The position numbers were made by a program, and so were the translations under genes. The notes below the pieces were generated by a model. It had not been told where the DNA came from and did no database searches. It worked only from the letters and a program-made list of their open reading frames with translations. This document shows positions 62,939 to 64,000 of a stretch of DNA of 64,000 nucleotides, piece by piece (positions within the stretch are counted from its first letter, which is position 1; every line of letters starts with the position of its first letter). The stretch covers positions 2,505,709-2,569,708 of the forward strand of contig NZ_LT985747.1 in assembly GCF_900289175.1 (NCBI RefSeq), given 5' to 3'. Source of the DNA: Paenibacillus faecalis (GTDB lineage: Bacteria; Bacillota; Bacilli; Paenibacillales; Paenibacillaceae).

Positions 62939-64000
62939 TTAGTTCAAGCCATACGACTGCTTCTGTTCCAGCTGTACAAGCTGATCCGCAAGCTTGCGCC
63001 ACATTTCTGGCGATTGTCCATCCTGCAGAGACATAATCATCGCGTTAACCGATTCTTCAAGCTGCTCCTGAAGTGCATCTGAATACATGACTAATGATTG
63101 CCGAATCTCTTCGGCATAGTGCTTCTCAAAGAGAGCTTCGCACTGCTTGATGACGACAGCTGCCGCTTCCTTTACTTTCGGCTCGGCTGCTTCACGCAGC
63201 TTTTGGCTTCCGGTTCCTTCAAAAAAATGCTTCGGGTTTTTGAAGAAAGACCAGTAGGACAGCCATCCTCCTGCCAGCACCAGATCGGTCTCTTCCAGCT
63301 TCGGTGCCGCTAACTCTCGGTCCTGGCTTAAAGAAAGGTTCAGCCCTTCCGTCAGATGGCTGATTTCTTGTAAGGTACGCTGAACCGTTTCCTGAGCGAG
63401 ATGACGGCCTTTGTGTTCAAGGCGCAAAGTCGTAGCCCAAAACTCCTGATCCAATTCCACAGACAGCGAACGTTCCAAATCCCGGCCGCATGCAGAAAAT
63501 ACGGACTTCAGGTTTCCGGCATCTTCTCTCAGCACGGAAGGATGAAAAGCTTCCTGAAAGAATCTTCCCAGCGCAAAATCCAGCCGCTGACGGACATGAA
63601 AGAGCAGTTCTTTGCATTCCTGTGCAATTTCGCGTGACAGATCTGCTGTTTTTAGAGCCTGGATTAGCTCTTGCGCCTTTTCTGAAGCTGATTCCAGTTC
63701 CTTGATTCGCTGGCCGCGCGTATCCTTATCCTGCTCTGCCAGTTCAGCCCAGCCTTCAATCCGGCGTCTTGCCGATATGATTTCATCGTGTCCCGCCCGC
63801 AGCGATAACCCCGGCAAATCCTCCAGGGCGAATCGATCGAGCGAGCTTTCAAACGACACAAAGCCGGACTGTTCAAGCTCGTCTCCATCCCCGCTGATCT
63901 TGCCTTTTAGAGCCTGCTGGCTGGACACAGGGAATATATGCGGATTGACCACTCCATTTCTGATCAGATTGCTTCGAACGTGAGCAACAACTTCATCCAG
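62939..64000 (-). CDS. Dynamin-family protein, C-terminal part
   Basis: The frame is open to the right window edge, so the start lies outside. The visible beginning (LDEVVAHVRSNLIRNGVVNP, then HIFPVSSQQALKGK) is the end of a dynamin-type GTPase domain, where NP.IFPVSS is characteristic. The following 300 residues are helical and charged, as in the stalk of bacterial DynA, with a short hydrophobic stretch (VLAGGWLSYWSFF) that could be the membrane paddle. DynA-like proteins tether and fuse membranes and protect against pore-forming stress. No link to the cluster is implied. Confidence 0.8.
   Translation of the reverse strand: MDEVVAHVRSNLIRNGVVNPHIFPVSSQQALKGKISGDGDELEQSGFVSFESSLDRFALEDLPGLSLRAGHDEIISARRRIEGWAELAEQDKDTRGQRIKELESASEKAQELIQALKTADLSREIAQECKELLFHVRQRLDFALGRFFQEAFHPSVLREDAGNLKSVFSACGRDLERSLSVELDQEFWATTLRLEHKGRHLAQETVQRTLQEISHLTEGLNLSLSQDRELAAPKLEETDLVLAGGWLSYWSFFKNPKHFFEGTGSQKLREAAEPKVKEAAAVVIKQCEALFEKHYAEEIRQSLVMYSDALQEQLEESVNAMIMSLQDGQSPEMWRKLADQLVQLEQKQSYGLN

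Noticed and set aside
1..64000. CRISPR arrays, tRNA/rRNA genes, insertion sequences or phage integrase
   Set aside because: No regularly spaced repeats, no recognisable tRNA/rRNA sequence and no transposase or integrase motifs were found by eye on either strand.

Overview
The window looks like chromosomal DNA of a Gram-positive, spore-former-type member of the Bacillota, most likely Paenibacillaceae. The supporting signs are strong GGAGG ribosome sites, UTG/GUG starts, parE-parC, a secreted NlpC/P60 protein with a copper-amine-oxidase-like N-domain, an AA10-FnIII-CBM5 chitin LPMO, and a dynamin-like protein. This placement is inference; no rRNA marker is present.

Layout. 1-2.1 kb: the end of a YheO-like regulator, an alpha-carbonic anhydrase, and a deletion scar holding remnants of a LacI regulator and a phospholipase-like gene. 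2.2-4.1 kb: an ABC-F ribosome-protection ATPase behind a long leader with an ErmD-type leader peptide and terminator hairpins. 4.1-4.5 kb: a decayed, internally deleted copy of the NlpC/P60 gene at 36.7 kb. 4.6-35.0 kb, all minus strand: one large NRPS/trans-AT PKS cluster, with a penicillin-acyltransferase-like hydrolase beside it (35.3-36.4 kb). 36.7-37.6 kb: the intact NlpC/P60 gene. 37.9-40.9 kb: a MutS2-like protein lacking the Smr domain, behind a leader with short ORFs and two terminators, followed by a GNAT. 41-44.5 kb: methyltransferase, pseudouridine synthase, LPMO, MarR. 44.8-53.1 kb: parC, parE, an ABC-2 transporter, SGNH hydrolase, CAP protein. 53.3-57.9 kb: a GntR-controlled glucosaminate-type catabolic operon. 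58.2-62.5 kb: GNAT and a heterodimeric ABC exporter. 62.9-64 kb: end of a dynamin-like gene.

How the cluster should work. Transcription runs from about 35.1 kb leftwards. The first NRPS (C-A-PCP-E, Asn-type code) should make N-acyl-D-asparagine, the leader group of prodrug-type antibiotics (colibactin, xenocoumacin, zwittermicin). The second NRPS has beta-alanine-type and glycine-type A domains plus a truncated module. Two AT-less PKS proteins with a discrete AT add two malonyl units, the second ending in another beta-alanine-type A domain. An aspartate 1-decarboxylase (PanD) in the operon can supply beta-alanine. A stand-alone C domain may release the chain. A ClbP-like serine peptidase fused to a cyclic-peptide-type ABC exporter should remove acyl-D-Asn during export. 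I do not recognise the product. The inferred mature backbone is beta-Ala-Gly-C2-C2-beta-Ala-(unknown amine or acid). An ABC-F gene and a MutS2-like gene, both behind attenuator-like leaders, bracket the cluster, which suggests, but does not prove, a ribosome-targeting product.
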